Part shown: positions 60,120-64,000 of the stretch, in pieces | Numbering within the stretch: position 1 is the first letter of the stretch | Layout of the letters: every line of letters starts with the position of its first letter | Origin: Chiridota heheva | Lineage: Eukaryota; Echinodermata; Holothuroidea; Apodida; Chiridotidae | Direction: 5' to 3' | NCBI GenBank assembly: GCA_020152595.1 | Contig: JAIGNY010002236.1 | Coordinates: forward strand, 293,501 to 357,500 | Length of the DNA: 64,000 nucleotides | Notes under the pieces: generated by a model | What the model saw: the letters and a program-made list of their open reading frames with translations, nothing else | Told to the model about the DNA's origin: nothing | Databases searched by the model: none | Position numbers and translations under genes: made by a program

Positions 60120-60477
60120 TATAGACCTTTTCAATCCGACCTTAGCCAAATGTAATTACTTCAGTACTTCGACCAATCAACAGCTGGGGGAATTTTCCTT
60201 TTTAACCCGACCAATCAGGTGCAGTTTTAGAACAAAGAGTTGTAAGCAGCATTGCGCGCGCGTACTGCGTGCGTTTGAAAACCTTTTTTTTTTTCAATAC
60301 CCTTGGTTCCATGCCGTGCTTTAAATGTGCAGACGGCCAAGATTTCCCCATTATTTGACTGGACGATAATTTCCCGGGCCCAGTAAACCATTGGTCAATA
60401 CAGGACACGTGAATTTCGACTTTCTGACATTATCTAAATTTTCGGAAATTGCCGATTCAGATTTAAAAAGGTCTATA
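60120..60477. mobile_element. TA-flanked MITE (about 355 bp)
   Basis: Ends are TATAGACCTTTTCAATC on the left and GATTTAAAAAGGTCTATA on the right. They are inverted over about 17 bp with TA at each border, as for Tc1/mariner-type insertions. It lies only about 55 bp beyond the donor of the TM2 exon of gene 3. No coding capacity. Confidence 0.65.
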
Positions 60478-60534
60478 CCAATGCTACTGATAATAATTCT
60501 GCTCATGAATCTGAACGCACTTCAAACTGCTTAC

Positions 60535-60594
60535 CTGGGAACATATTTTCCGGGTGCGTACCAGACCTATCCCCATGACGCCTGACATTAAAAC
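60535..60594 (-). CDS. MS4A-like gene 3, TM2 exon
   Basis: A 60-bp, 20-codon exon, phase 0 at both ends, with acceptor TTTTTTAG and donor CCCAG|GTAAGC. It encodes VLMSGVMGIGLVRTRKICSQ. Joined to the previous exon it gives PIWGGFC-VLMSGVMGIG, the typical start of the second MS4A helix, and RTRK then supplies the short basic cytoplasmic loop. It corresponds to the 22-codon exon of gene 1 at 20040-20105. Confidence 0.7.
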
Positions 60595-61986
<1,392 letters not shown>

Positions 61987-62151
61987 ACAGAATCCGCCCC
62001 ATATCGGTACGGCCACGTTCGCCTGATTACATTCAATCACAATTGCGGCGATTCCAAGTCCAATCATAAGAGGGGCTATGATTATTTCGCAAGCCCCAAG
62101 GAGAATGCTCGTCCTGATGAGCGTCGGCGCAAATCTTTTAGGGTCATACTG
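61987..62151 (-). CDS. MS4A-like gene 3, TM1 exon
   Basis: A 165-bp, 55-codon exon, phase 0 at both ends. The acceptor is a NAGNAG site (TTGTTCAGCAG, so one Gln is optional) and the donor is TTCTGT|GTAAGT. It encodes QYDPKRFAPTLIRTSILLGA, then CEIIIAPLMIGLGIAAIVIE, then CNQANVAVPIWGGFC. Features of the CD20-like family are the [R/K]-T-x-x-L-L-G start of helix 1, a Gly-rich helix end, a short polar loop with Cys and the P-I-W-G-G motif opening helix 2. The gene 1 counterpart ends IATPIWAGAW. It is probably the first or second coding exon. Confidence 0.75.
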
Positions 62152-62854
62152 CTGAACAATAAACCAAAAACTGTGTCATGAATTCATAACGCATAGTATA
62201 TTTCAGTATTTAATTGCTAATAGGTATAGGCAGATCAATAAACTTTTACTAAGACATGCGAGGCGAGACGAATTTCCCAATTCTTGGACACCAGTAAAAA
62301 CTCCTTAAACGAGGCCCTGGGCTTATCAAAAAATTAACTACAAATTTGTGGCGCAAAATTGTCCAAAATTTGTGGCGCAAAATTGTCCAAAATTTGTGGC
62401 GCAAAATTGCCCAGAATTTGTGGCGCAAAATTGTCCAAAAATTGTTTATTTTTAGTCGCTTTGCTTTTTGAAATATCGGGAAATATAAGGACAATTTATT
62501 TCCTTCGCCCATCCTGCAAACATATTTAGCTATACATGCCCGTTTCTTTTATACAGTTATTTTAAACCAAATAAAACATGGTGTAGAAGGCATTTCAAAA
62601 TATTATTCCGCTTACGAGATAATCAACTTTGGATATTTAAGATTTCGTGATGTTAGGCTGATTCCCAACGTTTACACACACATGAAACAGAACTTAAGGC
62701 TTAAATGTCTCTTAACACAACTGCATAATAAGATGTTAAAGTAATTTTTTTTGTACAGTAACTTTGACTATATACGAAAGCCTTGAATGTTTTCTTTCCT
62801 ATTTTCAAATCATGTTTCTATTATCGTAATTCTGGAACAGCAAATACTATATAC
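62152..62854. other. gene 3 5' intron (inferred)
   Basis: It contains about four copies of a 24-bp unit like 'atttgtggcgcaaaattgtc' (62342-62440) and otherwise AT-rich DNA. Confidence 0.5.
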
Positions 62855-62863
62855 CTGATCCAT
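62855..62863 (-). CDS. possible start exon of gene 3 (3 codons)
   Basis: On the minus strand AGAAAAAATGGATCAG is followed by GTATAT: ATG GAT CAG and a donor in phase 0. This would join the TM1 exon in frame to give MDQ-QYDPKRF. The context before ATG (A-rich) suits a start codon. The donor is acceptable but not strong, and so small a segment can occur by chance. If it is real, the N-terminus is shorter than in most MS4A proteins. Confidence 0.3.
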
Positions 62864-63689
62864 TTTTTCTAGTTGATTCTGGTTTTATCTGGTATAGGCT
62901 GCAAAAGAAAAAGAAAAAAACCTTCTTTATTCCTGTAACATATTAATTTCAAACTTCAATGTAAAAAACAACAACAATAACGCTAAAAATTGTATCAACA
63001 ACGATATTACAATTCAAGGTCTCTGATTGGTCGAGATATTAGACTAATAATGTCACTTGTAAACCAATCAGGTTAATGTCACAACACAAAATTGACCAAA
63101 TTTGAATTTTGAAGATAAGAAAAACAGTGATCAACATAATAGAATGTATTATAACGAGAAATTGAAATAACAAAACTAAAGAATTAAAATTTCGATATTT
63201 CTATAAATAACATTAAACTATTGAACAACCTGATCATCACAAACAGTCTGATAGTCGGTCAACTAAAACATTCGAAACAAATCGTTTTCATGGACAACTA
63301 CTTGTAGCTTATTCAGGGACATATTTTCCTTAAATAATGCTAAAGTGAAGAGGTCATGTTGTTTGGTACACCTGCACACCAATGTGACTGGTACCTCATT
63401 GGTTGTAGTATGCCTACACCAAGCATAGCCTAGTAGGGCCTAGTAGGGATTTGGTATTAAGATCTCCGCTGGTGCCTCTGGTTGTATACACTGCCGCGAA
63501 ACGGCATGATTCTATCTTTCATGAAAAATTACCCGAAATTGGGGCGACTTTTTACTTTGAAAATGATGCGGAATAGAATGCAGAGGAATCACATAATCTC
63601 GAGGTGTGACATCACTTAAAACATGGAGCTATTTTCTCAGTTATTAGCTCCATGCTTAAAAGCAGAGACGAGCAAAGAGTTGAAGAAAT
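62864..63689. other. possible upstream region of gene 3, no gene recognised
   Basis: AT-rich. CCAAT/ATTGG pairs at 63027-63068 are the only hints of regulatory sites. Confidence 0.3.
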
Positions 63690-63965
63690 CTACCTACTGT
63701 GGTGTAGCGGTTATCATACCTGTCTACAGACCACGAGGCCCTCGGTTCAAGCCTGGGTTGGGTAGACACGCCAGTGTACCACAACTGCTTATTAAAGGCC
63801 GTGGACATTGACTTGGTTGTCGATGTTATGTCTGTCCGTACGTCGTACCTGTATTCTCGTCCGGGTCGTATTAAGCGTTTCGTGATAGCATTGTTACTAT
63901 CATAACCGAATACACAGGCGACGACCCCGTCATTGTAATTGTGTGTTTACTCGTCGTTCACTCGC
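63690..63965 (+). mobile_element. tRNA-derived SINE with intact head
   Basis: The head has a pol III A box (TGGTGTAGCGGTTATC, about 63699) and B box (GGTTCAAGCC, 63744-63753) with tRNA-Val/Asp-like sequence. The stems are no longer tRNA-like. The body, from 'cgccagtgtaccacaactgc' onward, is shared with 26474-26690 and, in part, 39958-40000. It includes a short inverted repeat (GATAGCATTGTTACTATC). The 3' end may continue to the window edge. A short plus-strand frame over it is not a gene. Confidence 0.75.
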
Positions 63966-64000
63966 CAGAATTGAAGAAATTATGGAAGAAATACGCTTTG

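Noticed and set aside
63695-63775. A functional tRNA gene at the SINE head
   Set aside because: A and B boxes are present, but the acceptor and anticodon stems do not pair properly, and the sequence continues into a repeated SINE body.

Overview
The window looks like AT-rich nuclear DNA of an invertebrate deuterostome. I would guess an echinoderm or a close relative, but the species cannot be fixed from this sequence. There are no bacterial-style operons. Protein coding is confined to short exons with GT/AG borders, and the rest is intron or intergenic DNA full of mobile elements and tandem repeats. Almost all long open frames are by-products of tandem repeats whose unit is a multiple of 3, or of any unit read over three turns (21, 23, 16 and 12 bp units).

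The recognisable genes are on the minus strand. They form a small cluster of four-transmembrane MS4A/CD20-like genes. Gene 1 has exons at about 21.8, 20.1, 19.3, 15.4 and 14.2 kb. Gene 3 has a possible start exon at 62.86 kb and exons at 62.1, 60.6, 57.2 and 53.6 kb. Between them, at 35.5-35.6 kb, lies a single duplicated TM4 exon whose donor end is damaged ('gene 2', probably a relic). All internal exon joins that I can place are in phase 0. Exons of gene 1 and gene 3 line up with each other one by one, which is the main support for the call.

A segmental duplication links about 31.48-37.1 kb with about 49.63-57.0 kb, and each copy carries the TM4 exon. The two copies differ by clean insertions, so each serves as the empty site for the other. 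Copy 1 holds a dead, 5'-truncated RTE-like LINE with a 10-bp target duplication. Copy 2 holds a 427-bp TTAA-type MITE, a 1.2-kb insert with an 8-bp direct repeat, a further insert of about 1.65 kb, and a 16-bp minisatellite grown from one ancestral unit.

Other mobile DNA includes two TTAA-flanked (piggyBac-like) long-TIR families, a dispersed family of about 600 bp with three copies (3.7, 27.8 and 58.9 kb), a GC-rich foldback at 31.1 kb, a TA-type MITE at 60.1 kb, a TIR element at 26.2 kb with a SINE inside it, and a tRNA-derived SINE at 63.7 kb. Large arrays are a 21-bp unit (0.88-1.88 kb), a different 21-bp unit (15.5-17.85 kb, ending about 50 bp from a splice acceptor), (AT)n (20.7-21.1 kb), a 16-bp unit (46.4 kb), a 23-bp unit (47-48.1 kb), a palindromic 12-bp unit (49.0-49.4 kb) and trinucleotide arrays (61.2-61.9 kb).

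I found no rRNA, CRISPR, viral gene or toxin gene. The most interesting biology is the young, repeat-riddled MS4A-like cluster and the repeated birth of minisatellites inside mobile or duplicated DNA.
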